Notes: generated by a model not told the origin, from the letters alone. A DNA stretch of 64,000 nucleotides from Neobacillus sp. CF12 (GCF_030348765.1 NZ_JAUCEU010000007.1:1854501-1918500), one strand, 5' to 3'; counted from the first letter of the stretch, positions 41,997 to 52,684 are shown. Translations and numbers: made by a program.

Positions 41997-42464
41997 TTAT
42001 TTGGATTCTTGACTTTCTATTTCCGCCACTTTTTCTTCTGCAGATTTTTTTAATCCGTCTACTTCTACTTTGATTTCATCAGGGACAAATTTTGCACGAT
42101 TCAAATAATTTACGATTACCTGATAATCGGTCTTCTGTCCATTTAAATCTGCAGGATCATAGGTCTTAGTTTGGTTTTCATTATTTTTGATAAATGCTGA
42201 TGCAATGTAATAGAAATCCTTTTGAGACTCACTCTTTAATGAAACGGTTTCTTTTACTACTTCATCATATTTTTTCTCTATGATTAGTTTGCTGAACTTT
42301 TCGTCCTCAGCTGTATACTCTCTAGTATTTTCATTTTCTTTCGCAGCGTTTGTACCCTCTTCTGTTTTATTTTCTTCAGGGGCTGCTGTTTCTTCTTTTT
42401 CTTGTGTTCCACATGCTGTTAAAGCTAGAAGTAAAATTAAAATAAGTGATAACACCTTTTTCAT
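41997..42464 (-). CDS. Small lipoprotein, function unknown
   Basis: 155 residues. Signal peptide with lipobox LTAC (Cys18), then an acidic low-complexity linker (EKEETAAPEENKTEEG), then a helical domain (FSKLIIEKKYDEVVKETVSL, DYQVIVNYLNRAKFVPDEI) that recalls a tetratricopeptide-like hairpin. AGGAGCAATTCTAC precedes ATG 42464. No family recognised. It interrupts the yneF-to-ynzD order known from B. subtilis. Confidence 0.7.
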   Translation of the reverse strand: MKKVLSLILILLLALTACGTQEKEETAAPEENKTEEGTNAAKENENTREYTAEDEKFSKLIIEKKYDEVVKETVSLKSESQKDFYYIASAFIKNNENQTKTYDPADLNGQKTDYQVIVNYLNRAKFVPDEIKVEVDGLKKSAEEKVAEIESQESK

Positions 42465-42584
42465 GTAGAATTGCTCCTTCTCTATGTTGGTATTCCAAGC
42501 GTAACTAGTATGAACCTAAATATTCCTTTTTTCAATAGAAAAGCAAAATATAAAACTTTTCGAAAAACTCATACATATTTACAC

Positions 42585-42630
42585 GAAAAAACCACTTTAT
42601 CTTTTGGTTAATCCCCTAAGATAAAGTGGT
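42585..42630 (-). terminator. Terminator of yneF
   Basis: ACCACTTTATCTT / AAGATAAAGTGGT, a perfect 13-bp stem; minus-strand T-run TTTTTTC. Confidence 0.85.
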
Positions 42631-42643
42631 CTGGGTTCATCTA

Positions 42644-42865
42644 TTATTTGCCTTGCTGTTTATTCATAGCAGACATCATCTGGTTGATCTTCTTTTGAGA
42701 AGGCTTCATACCCATTTGCATCATCATCATTTTTAACATTTGTTCATTAATTGGTGGATTTTTCTTTAAGTAGCTCATCATGTATTTACGAGCAATGAAA
42801 AATCCTAGAGCCACACCAGCTACTAATGCTAGTATAACAACTAGAATCCATAAACCTGTACCCAT
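42644..42865 (-). CDS. yneF: YneF family small membrane protein
   Basis: 73 residues from ATG 42865 (AAGGAGG upstream), the B. subtilis length. One membrane helix ([20 protein letters not shown] type) and the conserved [20 protein letters not shown] tail. Function unknown; conserved in the tkt-sirA-yneF neighbourhood. Confidence 0.93.
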   Translation of the reverse strand: MGTGLWILVVILALVAGVALGFFIARKYMMSYLKKNPPINEQMLKMMMMQMGMKPSQKKINQMMSAMNKQQGK

Positions 42866-42942
42866 TAAACTTCCTCCTTCATGTTGTCTATCATACAGTG
42901 TACTAAATAAAATGGGAATATACAATATTCTCTTTCAAAAGA

Positions 42943-43383
42943 TTAGACATATTTTCTCTCTTTAATAGGCTTTAACCAACCAAACCGCTGATGATCAAGA
43001 TCTAAAGCCATAAACGAAGACTCACATTTTCTAAGCACTTCAAAGAAAATCGTCTCGGCTTCATAACTGCCAGAAGCCTCAATAGTAATTAAATCCTGGA
43101 AAACCCTTAATTTCGCTGTACTTAGTTTTCCACTTAACTCAATGGAGTATGTACCATGTTCAGCCCGAAAACCCTTCTTTTTCCCCAGTTGTTTTTGAAT
43201 CAATTGATGTATTTTTAAAACCTCTAATGACTTTGTTATATAGGTAATTTGTTTATTTGTAATAAATTTCAGTTCACCTTCTGCTTTATGATGTTCCTGA
43301 AAAAGCTGAAAAAATATACGCTCTCTTCCGAAGTAATGGGCGGCAAATTCATCTTCTATTAAATAAAGCTGATAATTCCTCAC
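42943..43383 (-). CDS. sirA: Sporulation inhibitor of replication SirA
   Basis: About 146 residues. Tandem GTGs at 43386 and 43383 follow AAGGAG; the second has the better spacing. DEFAAHYFGRERIFFQLFQE, ASGSYEAETIFFEVLRKCES and RFGWLKPIKER are conserved SirA text. SirA binds DnaA domain I and blocks new replication rounds at the onset of sporulation. Position between tkt and yneF matches B. subtilis yneE. Confidence 0.9.
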   Translation of the reverse strand: MRNYQLYLIEDEFAAHYFGRERIFFQLFQEHHKAEGELKFITNKQITYITKSLEVLKIHQLIQKQLGKKKGFRAEHGTYSIELSGKLSTAKLRVFQDLITIEASGSYEAETIFFEVLRKCESSFMALDLDHQRFGWLKPIKERKYV

Positions 43384-43586
43384 CACGATCTCTCCTTCGT
43401 TGAATACCCTTTCTATCAATTATAAATAATCACTATCAAAACATTTGTCTTATAACGCTAAAAAAAACCACTATTATTGTCGAAATCATAAGATTCATAC
43501 AAATATTATTATATCTTACTAATATTTGAACAGTCACGGTTAACTGCATTTTTCAAATATTGTTCATTTCTTAGTAATAGATACGA

Positions 43587-43620
43587 CAAAAAAGAGAACG
43601 ACACAAAGCCGTTCCCTTTG
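43587..43620 (-). terminator. Terminator of tkt
   Basis: GGGAACG / CGTTCTC stem; minus-strand T-run TTTTTTG. Confidence 0.8.
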
Positions 43621-43630
43621 AATGTTTCTC

Positions 43631-45637
43631 TTATTTTTGAAGAAGTGCCTTCACTCGTGCAACTACATTGTTTACACTAAAGCCGTATTCTTCCATAATT
43701 TTTTCACCTGGTGCTGATGCTCCGAATGTATCAATTGCTAACACATCGCCTTCATCACCTGTGTATTTGTGCCAACCGAATGAAGTACCAACTTCAATTC
43801 CAAGGCGCTTTTTCACACTCTTAGGAAGAACTGATTCTTTGTACTCCTGTGTTTGTTGTTCGAAACGATCCCATGATGGCATGCTGACAACAGAAACATG
43901 AATTCCTTCACCAGCTAATGCCTTTTGTGCTTCAACTGCTAGACTTACTTCAGAACCAGTTGCTAGTAATAGAGCATCTGCCGTTTCTCTTTCAGATGGT
44001 GAAACAACATATGCACCTCTTGAAACTCCCTCGTACGCATTTTGGTCTGTACCTTTAAGGGTTGGTAAGTCCTGACGTGTTAACACTAATGCAGTTGGCT
44101 TGTTGGTAGACTCTACCGCAAGCTTCCAAGCAGCAGCTGTCTCATTACCATCAGCTGGACGAATAATAGATAGTCCTGGCATTGCACGCAGTGCAGCAAG
44201 TTGTTCAACTGGCTCATGCGTAGGTCCATCTTCTCCAACCGCAATACTATCATGAGTAAATACATACGTTACTGGTAAGCCCATTAACGCAGCAAGGCGG
44301 ATGGCAGGACGTAAGTAGTCAGAGAACACAAAGAATGTTCCTCCAAAAATTTTCACTCCACCATGTAAGGCGATACCATTCATCGCTGCACCCATCGCAA
44401 ATTCACGAACACCGAACCAGATATTACGTGCATCATAGTTGCCTGGAGCATAATCCCCAGTTCCTTTGATCATGGTCTTATTTGAACCAGCTAGGTCAGC
44501 AGAACCACCAATAAAGATAGGTAAGTTTTTCGCAATTCCGTTTAGAGCTTCACCGGATGAAGCACGGCTTGCCAGACTCTTTCCTTCACTGTAAACGGGA
44601 AGATCTTTATCCCAGCCCTCAGGTAATTCATTGTTCAGTACATTTTCTAGTTGAGTTGCCAATTCAGGATATTCCTTTTTATATGCTGCAAAAAGGTCAT
44701 TCCATTCTTTTTCCTTTTTCACACCATTTTCAACGATAAGGTTTTTGAAGTTATCATAAACTTCTTGTGGTACATGGAAATCTTCTTCAAATGTCCATTT
44801 GTAAGCTTCTTTTGTTAGTTTTAACTCATCAGCACCAAGCGGTGAGCCATGTACGCCAGAAGTTCCAGCACGGTTAGGAGAACCATAACCAATTACTGTT
44901 CTTACTTCAATCATAGTAGGTCTATCAAGATCATTTCTAGCTTCTTCTAAAGCTTTCGCAATTTCTTCTAAATTATTGCCATCCTCTACACGAAGGTACT
45001 GCCAACCGTAAGATTGGAAACGCTCCTTAACACTTTCAGAGAATGATTTGTTCAAATCACCATCAAGAGAGATATCATTGGAATCGTATAAAACGACTAA
45101 ACGGCCCAATTGTAAATGGCCAGCAAGTGATGCAGCTTCAGCTGATACACCTTCCATTAAATCTCCGTCACCACAAATACTATATGTAAAATGGTTTACA
45201 AGTTCATAATTTTCTTTGTTATAAACACTAGCTGTGTGGCGTTCTGCCATTGCCATTCCGACAGCCATTGCAACACCTTGTCCAAGTGGACCCGTTGTTG
45301 CTTCTACTCCTTCAGTATGGCCAAACTCTGGATGTCCTGGAGTTTTACTTCCCCATTGACGGAATTGTTTTAAATCATCCATGGATAGATTGTAACCAGA
45401 CAAATGTAGCATGCTGTATAACAAAGCAGATCCATGTCCTGCAGATAGGACAAAACGGTCACGGTTAAACCACTTTGGATTTTTTGGATTCTGATTCATA
45501 AAACGAGTCCATAAAGTATAGGTCATTGGTGCCGCACCCATAGGCATTCCAGGATGTCCTGAATTTGCCTTTTCAATCATGTCAATGGAAAGCGTACGAA
45601 TAGAGGTTACCGATAAAGCATCAATAGTATCAAACAT
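43631..45637 (-). CDS. tkt: Transketolase
   Basis: 668 residues from ATG 45637 ([13 protein letters not shown] about 12 bp upstream). Three-domain TPP enzyme: [12 protein letters not shown] near the N-terminus, the TPP/Mg motif [20 protein letters not shown], and [20 protein letters not shown] in the pyrimidine domain. It moves two-carbon units between sugar phosphates in the pentose phosphate pathway. Normal length and the usual place downstream of the lexA-yne block. Confidence 0.97.
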   Translation of the reverse strand: MFDTIDALSVTSIRTLSIDMIEKANSGHPGMPMGAAPMTYTLWTRFMNQNPKNPKWFNRDRFVLSAGHGSALLYSMLHLSGYNLSMDDLKQFRQWGSKTPGHPEFGHTEGVEATTGPLGQGVAMAVGMAMAERHTASVYNKENYELVNHFTYSICGDGDLMEGVSAEAASLAGHLQLGRLVVLYDSNDISLDGDLNKSFSESVKERFQSYGWQYLRVEDGNNLEEIAKALEEARNDLDRPTMIEVRTVIGYGSPNRAGTSGVHGSPLGADELKLTKEAYKWTFEEDFHVPQEVYDNFKNLIVENGVKKEKEWNDLFAAYKKEYPELATQLENVLNNELPEGWDKDLPVYSEGKSLASRASSGEALNGIAKNLPIFIGGSADLAGSNKTMIKGTGDYAPGNYDARNIWFGVREFAMGAAMNGIALHGGVKIFGGTFFVFSDYLRPAIRLAALMGLPVTYVFTHDSIAVGEDGPTHEPVEQLAALRAMPGLSIIRPADGNETAAAWKLAVESTNKPTALVLTRQDLPTLKGTDQNAYEGVSRGAYVVSPSERETADALLLATGSEVSLAVEAQKALAGEGIHVSVVSMPSWDRFEQQTQEYKESVLPKSVKKRLGIEVGTSFGWHKYTGDEGDVLAIDTFGASAPGEKIMEEYGFSVNNVVARVKALLQK

Positions 45638-45784
45638 TAAATAAATCACTCCTGCTTCAATAGGATTAATAATACCAACTTTTATATTATAGTTCTCTTG
45701 GCATTAATTCAACAATTAATTTGACTACTAAACAAATTATTTTACTATCATTTATTATTTTGACACTGCACTAGGGACATTATG

Positions 45785-45815
45785 TAAAAAAGGAAAACGA
45801 AATGTTTTCCCTTTT
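45785..45815 (-). terminator. Terminator of the yneA-yneB-ynzC operon
   Basis: GGGAAAAC / GTTTTCC stem with a 5-base loop; minus-strand T-run TTTTTTAC. It marks the operon end two bases after the ynzC stop. Confidence 0.8.
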
Positions 45816-45816
45816 A

Positions 45817-46047
45817 TTAATGAAGATTATATTTTTTTCTTTGTTTTATCTTATCTGGTGTTACGTCATTTCCCTCTGGATCAATGATTTTGGTATTTGT
45901 CAATGTATCCAACATAGCACTCCGGAAAGTGGTCAAATACTCGCTTCTTAGTTTTGATTGTTCTTTTGCTTCCGCTTCTGTTAATCCAGTAGCTTTTGCT
46001 TTTCTAGCTAATTCATTGATTCTAGCCATTTTTTCTTTTGAGAGCAT
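45817..46047 (-). CDS. ynzC: DUF896 protein YnzC
   Basis: 76 residues. The DUF896 pattern is [20 protein letters not shown] then [17 protein letters not shown], a two-helix hairpin. Small cytoplasmic protein, third gene of the SOS-inducible yneA-yneB-ynzC operon. AAGGAGGG precedes ATG 46047. Confidence 0.93.
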   Translation of the reverse strand: MLSKEKMARINELARKAKATGLTEAEAKEQSKLRSEYLTTFRSAMLDTLTNTKIIDPEGNDVTPDKIKQRKKYNLH

Positions 46048-46119
46048 TTTTGTACCCTCCTTTCCATTACTTAAAAACTGATTTTACTAAAAAATAAACC
46101 ATCTGACAAGGCAAATGGT

Positions 46120-46785
<666 letters not shown>

Positions 46786-47109
46786 TTACTCCCCAGCGGC
46801 GCTTGCAAGTTCAGTTACAGACCCAACTTCATAGTTTACAGGGATAATGATTTCATCTCCAGGATAAATTTTATCTCCTTCAATTTCGTTATGCTGTTTC
46901 ACCCAACTAATAAATTCAGTATTGGTGTATGAATGCTGTTCCGAGTATTGAGTGGAAATCTTCCAGAGTGAATCTCCTTCGGAAACCGTAATGGTTGTGA
47001 ACTTTTCGTCTACATTTGAATTGAAACGTAATGATAAAATTAAAGCTAATGAACAGCTTAAGATGATAAGTAAAATAGCATAAGAGTATTTGTCCCATAT
47101 TTTTTTCAT
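46786..47109 (-). CDS. yneA: Cell division suppressor YneA
   Basis: 107 residues. A membrane helix (about 9-28) and a LysM domain (ITVSEGDSLWKISTQYSEQH to YPGDEIIIPV). YneA blocks septation during the SOS response and is removed by proteases. Divergent from lexA, sharing a regulatory region with LexA boxes, as in B. subtilis. ATG 47109 has only a weak ribosome site (AGGGG farther upstream). Confidence 0.93.
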   Translation of the reverse strand: MKKIWDKYSYAILLIILSCSLALILSLRFNSNVDEKFTTITVSEGDSLWKISTQYSEQHSYTNTEFISWVKQHNEIEGDKIYPGDEIIIPVNYEVGSVTELASAAGE

Positions 47110-47153
47110 ATAAAAAACCCCTATCTAGAATGTATGTTCGTTTCTATGGCTTT

Positions 47154-47183
47154 ATTATAATCCGAACACTTGTTTGTTGTCAA
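47154..47183 (-). promoter_or_regulatory. yneA promoter with LexA box
   Basis: On the minus strand TTGACA (47183-47178), an 18-bp spacer and TATAAT (47159-47154). CGAACACTTGTTTG (47163-47176) lies between them and fits the Bacillus SOS box CGAACRNRYGTTYG closely. A further half-match CGAACATACATTC is at 47129-47141. Confidence 0.88.
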
Positions 47184-47191
47184 CAATAATT

Positions 47192-47231
47192 CGAACTTAT
47201 GTTTGTATAAAAAATACGAACATGCTATAAT
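47192..47231 (+). promoter_or_regulatory. lexA promoter with LexA box
   Basis: TTGTAT (47203-47208), a 17-bp spacer and TATAAT (47226-47231). The SOS box CGAACTTATGTTTG (47192-47205) overlaps the -35, so LexA would block RNA polymerase and regulate its own gene. Confidence 0.88.
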
Positions 47232-47267
47232 TAATTTAATAATTAAATAGGGCGAGGTGTATCTATT

Positions 47268-47891
47268 ATGACAAAAATATCTAAGCGCCAGCAGGATATC
47301 CTTGAGTTTATTAAAGGGGAAGTTAAGAAAAAAGGCTATCCGCCATCCGTTAGGGAAATTGGAGAAGCAGTTGGACTTGCCTCAAGTTCAACCGTCCATG
47401 GACATTTAGCGAGATTGGAAAGCAAAGGGCTTATAAGACGCGATCCAACAAAACCTAGAGCAATTGAAATACTAGAAGCTGATGAAAGTGTAAATATCCC
47501 GCGAAACAATGTAGTCAATGTCCCAATTGTTGGTAAGGTAACAGCCGGTGTTCCTATTACCGCCATTGAAAACGTAGAGGAGTATTTTCCGCTTCCTGAA
47601 AGTCTAGCACCTGCCGATGAGCAAGTATTTATGCTAGAAATCATGGGTGAGAGTATGATAGAAGCCGGAATTCTCGATGGAGATTATGTAATCGTTAGAC
47701 AACAGCAAACCGCAAATAACGGGGATATCGTCGTTGCAATGACTGAAGAAGATGAAGCTACTTGTAAGCGATTCTTTAAAGAAAAAGATTATATTCGCCT
47801 GCAGCCAGAGAACTCTACTATGGATCCAATTATTTTACGAAACGTTTCGATACTGGGAAAAGTTATCGGAGTATATCGTCATATTCATTAG
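47268..47891 (+). CDS. lexA: SOS repressor LexA
   Basis: 207 residues, normal. N-terminal winged helix ([36 protein letters not shown]). Self-cleavage site Ala93-Gly94 in VTAGVP, catalytic Ser129 in MGESM and Lys167 in ATCKRFF. RecA filaments stimulate cleavage and so induce the SOS genes. GGCGAGGTG precedes ATG 47268. Confidence 0.98.
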   Translation: MTKISKRQQDILEFIKGEVKKKGYPPSVREIGEAVGLASSSTVHGHLARLESKGLIRRDPTKPRAIEILEADESVNIPRNNVVNVPIVGKVTAGVPITAIENVEEYFPLPESLAPADEQVFMLEIMGESMIEAGILDGDYVIVRQQQTANNGDIVVAMTEEDEATCKRFFKEKDYIRLQPENSTMDPIILRNVSILGKVIGVYRHIH

Positions 47892-47978
47892 GCAAAAGAG
47901 CAAATCTAGTAATTTACGGGTTCAGTTTCTTATTGAAGGAATCGAAATTACAGATAAAAAGTCAATAATAGAAACACA

Positions 47979-48008
47979 AAAATGCACTGATTTATTCAGT
48001 GCATTTTG
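47979..48008 (+). terminator. Terminator of lexA
   Basis: AAAATGCACTGA / TCAGTGCATTTT, a perfect stem with a 6-base loop, then GTCTT. Confidence 0.8.
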
Positions 48009-48046
48009 TCTTGTATTAAATATAAATATCTATGGCATAAATAAGT

Positions 48047-48256
48047 TTAGCGTGCCGCTTTTGGCGGTTGGCACTCGTCACATTTACGTTGGTTGTTATT
48101 TTTAAATTTCGTAAATGTCTTTTCAAAGTTGCTACCACATGCACATTTAAATAATAACTTTTGAGAAAAACCATGATATTCCGTCGAAATCAACTTACTT
48201 TCCGAATTGTTCTCAACGAATTCTTTAATTTTACCAATAGTCCATCGTTTATTCAT
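48047..48256 (-). CDS. Small zinc-ribbon-like protein
   Basis: 69 residues from ATG 48256, chosen because GGAGG lies just upstream; a longer frame reaches 48307. WTIGKIKEFVENNSESKLIS is followed by CACGSNFEKTFTKFKN and KCDEC, two CxC/CxxC pairs that fit a zinc ribbon. Similar short domains occur at the start of phage-encoded HNH-type or DNA-binding proteins. Function unknown. Absent from this place in B. subtilis. Confidence 0.6.
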   Translation of the reverse strand: MNKRWTIGKIKEFVENNSESKLISTEYHGFSQKLLFKCACGSNFEKTFTKFKNNNQRKCDECQPPKAAR

Positions 48257-48400
48257 TCGATTATACCTCCATATTTTATCGATAGGCGGAGGCTTTTTTC
48301 TTGGCATCCGTAATCATATATCTTAAGTTTCCCATTATACCACGAGCTCACACACAATTAAACAGGTGAAGGTATCTTATTACACTTATCTCCTTACTAA

Positions 48401-48600
48401 CCAGGCTTACCTACATTGACCCAATTGCCCTTTTTTCATGCTCTTCAGTCACTCCAGGCTAGCTGCATTGACCCAAATGCCTTTTCTTCAAGCTCTTAGG
48501 TCACTCCAGGCTTCCTGCATTGACTCAATTGCCTTTTCTTCATGCTCTTCTGTCATCCAGACTTCCTGCACTAACCCAAATATGGATTCAATAAATTGAG
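48401..48600. repeat. Tandem repeat array, period about 52 bp (array 2)
   Basis: Units begin with CCAGGCTT or a close variant at 48401, 48454, 48506 and (as CCAGACTT) 48557; spacings 53, 52 and 51 bp. Each contains CATTGACYCAAWTGCC and a CTTCATGCTCTT-like stretch; the last copy is partial. Between the zinc-ribbon gene and the DUF4257 gene. The rest of 48257-48798 shows no gene. Confidence 0.75.
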
Positions 48601-48798
48601 AAACATTTCGTAACTGGGTACAGTTATCCGAGTTTATTTTTTGATGTTAAATCTGCTCATTATTATACTTTTTTTGGAAAAATATACAAAAATATGAATA
48701 TTTACTCATTCTATCTAGTTTCAACTATTAGTATAATGGTAATACACCAAGATTTTACCTTAGGTCAAAAAAATCCAGGCTTAAGGAGTGTGAAAACA

Positions 48799-49089
48799 GT
48801 GTTGAAGGACATTATTTTCTCAATGGTTATTGGTGGTTTGGTAGGAGTTGTAGGACACGTTCGGAAGCACGGAAAAATAATCATGCCTAGGAAGACGAAG
48901 AGGTTTATCTATTTAGGTTTTTTAGAAGAAATGCTTCTTGGTTCTGTCGCAGCTCTCCTCATCATGATTTACACAACTCCAAATTCAATGGTTGAAACTA
49001 TTTTTTTATCGGCCCTTGCAGGGATTAGTGGTGATATCATACTCACTAGATTTAGATCACTCAATGAAAATAACGAAAAAGAATCCTGA
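48799..49089 (+). CDS. DUF4257 membrane protein
   Basis: 96 residues from GTG 48799, selected because AAGGAG lies 10 bp upstream; a longer frame from 48694 lacks a site. Two or three hydrophobic segments (FSMVIGGLVGVVGHVRK, LLGSVAALLIMIYTTP, FLSALAGISGDIIL) and the middle RKTKRFIYLGFLEEMLLGSV match DUF4257. Function unknown. Confidence 0.75.
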   Translation: MLKDIIFSMVIGGLVGVVGHVRKHGKIIMPRKTKRFIYLGFLEEMLLGSVAALLIMIYTTPNSMVETIFLSALAGISGDIILTRFRSLNENNEKES

Positions 49090-49097
49090 ACGAAATA

Positions 49098-49132
49098 AAC
49101 CCAGTATGGACCATATCCATCCTGGGTCTTTT
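49098..49132 (+). terminator. Terminator of the DUF4257 gene
   Basis: ACCCAG-TATGGA / TCCAT-CCTGGGT stem with T-run CTTTTAATTTT. Its left part (AACGAAATAAACCCAGTATG) nearly repeats the terminator beside glnA at 49462. Confidence 0.75.
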
Positions 49133-49195
49133 AATTTTGCTGCAAGCCTTTGTAACTACTATTTTTTGTACCTAGTAATATCATCATTAGAGGAT

Positions 49196-49403
49196 CCATG
49201 GTTACCACTTTTCTGCTCACCCTTCGATTTCGGTCATCATGAACGCTCCATGGTCACCACTTTTCCGTTTCACCTTCGATTTCGGTCATCATGAACACTC
49301 CATGGTTACCACTTTTCTGCTCACCCTTCGATTTCGGTCATCATGAACTCTCTATGGTTACCACTTTTCAGTTGCACCTACGATTTCGGTCATCATGAAC
49401 GCT
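49196..49403. repeat. Tandem repeat array, period exactly 52 bp (array 3)
   Basis: Four units start with CCATGGTTACCAC or a close variant at 49196, 49248, 49300 and 49352 (52 bp each time). Each contains TTCGATTTCGGTCATCATGA. Units differ at a few positions. The array sits between two convergent genes and between two similar terminators. Confidence 0.85.
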
Positions 49404-49461
49404 TATAGATGCCCTTACTATGTCAACATATAGCAAGCTACAAACTAATATTAACGAAAAT

Positions 49462-49492
49462 AACCCAGTATGACTTAAGTCTATACTGGGTT
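49462..49492 (-). terminator. Terminator of glnA
   Basis: AACCCAGTAT / ATACTGGGTT stem; minus-strand tail ATTTTCG. Confidence 0.75.
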
Positions 49493-49500
49493 ACTTAATT

Positions 49501-50835
49501 TTAGTACATGCTCATATATTGGTCGCGTTCCCATGGGTGTACTACCGTACGGAACATATCCCACTCAATCTCTTTTGCTTCGATAAAGTGTTCGAAGATG
49601 TGCTCTCCAAGACCTGAAACAATTACTTCATCAGACTTCAATTGATCTAATGCTTGAGCTAGTGTTGCAGGAAGATCGATGATACCTTCTTCGATTCTTT
49701 CTTCTTTGCTCATAACATAGATGTTACGGTCAACTGGAGCTGGAGGAGTCATTTTATTTTTAATACCATCTAAACCAGCTTTTAATAGAACAGCCATTGC
49801 AAGGTATGGGTTTGCAGCTGGGTCAACGCTTCTTACTTCTACACGAGTACTTAAACCGCGAGAAGCTGGAATACGAATTAATGGTGAACGGTTTCTAGCA
49901 GACCATGCAACGTAGCAAGGTGCTTCATAGCCAGGAACTAGACGCTTATAAGAGTTTACAGTTGGGTTCGTTACCGCTGTAAAGCTTGGTGCGTGCTTTA
50001 AGATACCAGCGATAAATTGACGCGCTGTATCACTCATTTCTAAATCACCAGTTGGCTCGTAGAATGCATTAACGCCATTTTTAAATAATGAAAGATTCAT
50101 GTGCATTCCAGAACCGTTTACTCCGTATAATGGTTTAGGCATGAACGTTGCATGTAAACCGTGCTTACGAGCAATTGTTTTTACTACTAATTTGAATGTT
50201 TGAATTTGGTCACATGCAGTTAATGCATCCGCATATTTAAAGTCAATTTCATGTTGACCTGGTGCTACTTCGTGGTGAGACGCTTCAATTTCGAAGCCCA
50301 TTTCTTCTAGTTCAAGTACGATATCACGACGGCAGTTTTCTCCTAAATCAGTTGGAGCAAAATCGAAATAACCGCCTTGGTCGTTCAATTCTAGTGTTGG
50401 TTCACCTTTTTCGTCTAGTTTAAATAAGAAGAATTCTGGCTCAGGCCCTAAGTTAAAATCTGTAAATCCTAGTTCTTCCATTTCTTTCAATACTCTTCTT
50501 AAGTTATTACGTGGGTCACCATCAAATGGGTTTCCTTCTGCAGTATAGATATCACAGATTAAACGAGCTACTTTTCCTTTTTCAGCTGTCCAAGGGAATA
50601 CTACCCAAGTATTCAAATCAGGATATAAATACATATCAGATTCTTCAATACGTACAAAACCTTCGATAGAAGAACCGTCAAACATCATTTTATTATCAAG
50701 TGCTTTTTCTAACTGACTAACAGGGATCTCAACATTTTTAATAATTCCTAAAATATCAGTGAATTGTAATCGAATATATTTTACATTTTCCTCTTGTGCC
50801 AACCGCTTAATATCTTCTCTTGTAAACTTTGTCAT
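49501..50835 (-). CDS. glnA: Glutamine synthetase type I
   Basis: 444 residues from ATG 50835 (GGGGGTAAT upstream), the B. subtilis length. Conserved motifs: [40 protein letters not shown] and ATP-site text [13 protein letters not shown]. It makes glutamine from glutamate and ammonia as a dodecamer. Feedback-inhibited GlnA also passes the nitrogen signal to GlnR and TnrA. Second gene of the glnR-glnA operon. Confidence 0.97.
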   Translation of the reverse strand: MTKFTREDIKRLAQEENVKYIRLQFTDILGIIKNVEIPVSQLEKALDNKMMFDGSSIEGFVRIEESDMYLYPDLNTWVVFPWTAEKGKVARLICDIYTAEGNPFDGDPRNNLRRVLKEMEELGFTDFNLGPEPEFFLFKLDEKGEPTLELNDQGGYFDFAPTDLGENCRRDIVLELEEMGFEIEASHHEVAPGQHEIDFKYADALTACDQIQTFKLVVKTIARKHGLHATFMPKPLYGVNGSGMHMNLSLFKNGVNAFYEPTGDLEMSDTARQFIAGILKHAPSFTAVTNPTVNSYKRLVPGYEAPCYVAWSARNRSPLIRIPASRGLSTRVEVRSVDPAANPYLAMAVLLKAGLDGIKNKMTPPAPVDRNIYVMSKEERIEEGIIDLPATLAQALDQLKSDEVIVSGLGEHIFEHFIEAKEIEWDMFRTVVHPWERDQYMSMY

Positions 50836-50865
50836 TCTTATTACCCCCAAATAATTTAATAGAAT

Positions 50866-51267
50866 TTAATGGAAAAATCGTGACATATCCCCTTGCCTTA
50901 GTGACGAACGATTAAATCTACCAGCTTGCTGTAATTCATGTCGAAGGAGATTTCGCAACTGTTCGTCTGTTAATTCCTGCTTAGTTTTCTCGACTTGCTG
51001 AGCAATAACGTTTGCCTGTTGATTCTTGATTAGGAAAAGCTGTTTTATACCAGCCATATTGATTCCTTGATCAATTAAGTCTTTAATTTCTAATAGACTA
51101 TCAATATCATTTAAACTAAATAGTCTTCTATTCCCATCAGTTCTTGCTGGAGAAATCAATTGATGCTCTTCATAGTATCGGATTTGTCTGGCTGTTAGTT
51201 CTGTTAGCTGCATGACGGTTCCGATTGGGAATAGTGGCATTGAGCGGCGTATTTCTTTTCCACTCAT
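50866..51267 (-). CDS. glnR: Nitrogen regulator GlnR
   Basis: 133 residues, MerR-type. Winged helix ([39 protein letters not shown]), a coiled-coil stretch, and a C-terminal tail that in B. subtilis contacts glutamine synthetase. It represses glnRA when nitrogen is plentiful. GAGAGGAG precedes ATG 51267. Upstream lie two GlnR boxes. Confidence 0.96.
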   Translation of the reverse strand: MSGKEIRRSMPLFPIGTVMQLTELTARQIRYYEEHQLISPARTDGNRRLFSLNDIDSLLEIKDLIDQGINMAGIKQLFLIKNQQANVIAQQVEKTKQELTDEQLRNLLRHELQQAGRFNRSSLRQGDMSRFFH

Positions 51268-51303
51268 TTAATTTCTCCTCTCTTTTTGTTAATTTATATT
51301 GCT

Positions 51304-51354
51304 ATTATATTTCGTGTTAGAAAAGATGTCAATCAAATGTCAGGTTTTCTAACA
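51304..51354 (-). promoter_or_regulatory. glnRA promoter with two GlnR/TnrA boxes
   Basis: On the minus strand TTGACA (51332-51327), a 17-bp spacer and TATAAT (51309-51304). The box TGTTA-N7-TGACA at 51338-51354 fits TGTNAN7TNACA. A second, with one mismatch (TGACA-N7-TAACA), lies at 51315-51331 within the promoter. The boxes are 23 bp apart, close to the paired GlnR arrangement at B. subtilis glnRA. Confidence 0.85.
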
Positions 51355-51365
51355 TGGTTTTTTCG

Positions 51366-51398
51366 CAAAAAAAGGACAACTATTTAAAGTTATCCTTT
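51366..51398 (-). terminator. Terminator of ynbB
   Basis: AAGGATAACT / AGTTGTCCTT stem with one G-T; minus-strand run of seven T. Confidence 0.8.
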
Positions 51399-51405
51399 GC
51401 TTAAT

Positions 51406-52680
51406 TCATTCGATTAATCCAATTAACTTTTTTTCAATTAATGAATCTACTGCAATACAAACAGCCATTTTTACATGGGAATAGGTTAATCCGCCTTGAA
51501 CATATGCAACATACGGAGGTCTAATTGGACCATCAGCAGTCAACTCAATACTCGCACCTTGGATAAATGTTCCCGCTGCCATAATCACATCATCCTCGTA
51601 ACCTGGCATATAAGCAGGATAGGCCGTTACGTGTGAATTGATGGGAGAAGCAAATTGAATCGCCTGGCAAAAAGCAATCATTTTATCCTTATCATCAAAT
51701 TGGACAGATTGAATGAGGTCCGTTCTTCTGGCATCCCATTTAGGTGATGAATTCATTCCGAGTTTTTCGAGAAGAGCCGCTGTAAAAACAGCTCCCTTTA
51801 ACGCTTGTCCAACCACATGCGGAGCCAAAAAGAAGCCCTGATACATTTCTTGAAGGCTGTAAAGGGAAGCCCCCGCCTCTGCGCCTATCCCTGGTGAAGT
51901 CATTCGATACGAACAGGCTTCAACATATTGTTTTTTCCCAACAATATATCCACCTGTTTTAGCAATTCCCCCACCAGGATTTTTAATCAATGAACCAGCC
52001 ATCAAATCGGCTCCAACATCACAAGGCTCTAATTCTTCCACAAATTCCCCATAACAGTTATCTACAAAAACCACTACATCTTCTCTGATCTCTTTTACAA
52101 ACGAAATCATCTCTTTGATTTCAGCGACAGTAAAAGATGGGCGAGTTGCATACCCTTTTGAACGCTGTATACCAATCATTTTGGTATTGTGTTTGATTTT
52201 CGAAGAAACCATTTCCCAATCAATCGTTCCCTCATTTGTTAGTTCAACACTGTCATAAGAAATGCCAAACTCCCTTAACGAACCAACACCATTACCACGG
52301 ATCCCGACAATTTCTTCAAGCGTATCGTACGGTTTACCAGTAATATATAGAAGTTCGTCACCTGGACGAAGGATACCAAATAACGCAATCGAGATCGCAT
52401 GTGTTCCTGAGATGATTTGTGGTCGAACAAGCCCCGCCTCTGCACCAAAAACATCTGCATAGATTCGTTCTAAGGTATCTCTGCCAATATCATCATATCC
52501 ATACCCTGTAGTCGGAATAAAGTGAGAATCACTTACCCGATGTTTTTGATAACTACTCAAAACCCGAAATTGATTATTTTCAATTCTCTCGTCTATTTCC
52601 TTATGTACATATGCAATTTGTTGTTCTACATCTCTTACTATCTGTTGAAGCTTTTCCCCATTTTTTAACTGTTGAAACAT
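51406..52680 (-). CDS. ynbB: PLP-dependent YnbB (aluminium-resistance / methionine gamma-lyase-like)
   Basis: 424 residues from ATG 52680, chosen because GGAG precedes it and the length fits YnbB (421). Cystathionine gamma-synthase-type fold: VRPQIISGTHAISIALFGIL, VVFVDNCYGEFVEE, and the PLP lysine in AGSLIKNPGGGIAKTGGY. The family is annotated as aluminium resistance or methionine gamma-lyase, but the true reaction is not established. It lies between hflX and glnR as in B. subtilis. Confidence 0.93.
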   Translation of the reverse strand: MFQQLKNGEKLQQIVRDVEQQIAYVHKEIDERIENNQFRVLSSYQKHRVSDSHFIPTTGYGYDDIGRDTLERIYADVFGAEAGLVRPQIISGTHAISIALFGILRPGDELLYITGKPYDTLEEIVGIRGNGVGSLREFGISYDSVELTNEGTIDWEMVSSKIKHNTKMIGIQRSKGYATRPSFTVAEIKEMISFVKEIREDVVVFVDNCYGEFVEELEPCDVGADLMAGSLIKNPGGGIAKTGGYIVGKKQYVEACSYRMTSPGIGAEAGASLYSLQEMYQGFFLAPHVVGQALKGAVFTAALLEKLGMNSSPKWDARRTDLIQSVQFDDKDKMIAFCQAIQFASPINSHVTAYPAYMPGYEDDVIMAAGTFIQGASIELTADGPIRPPYVAYVQGGLTYSHVKMAVCIAVDSLIEKKLIGLIE

Positions 52681-52684
52681 GCTG

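Noticed and set aside
42280..42468. Plus frame antisense to the lipoprotein signal region
   Set aside because: It mirrors the Leu- and Glu-rich text of the real gene and lacks a ribosome site.
49196..49403. CRISPR array
   Set aside because: The whole 52-bp unit repeats, with no unique spacers, and no cas genes are near. The same holds for the arrays at 36386, 48401, 59998 and 60257.
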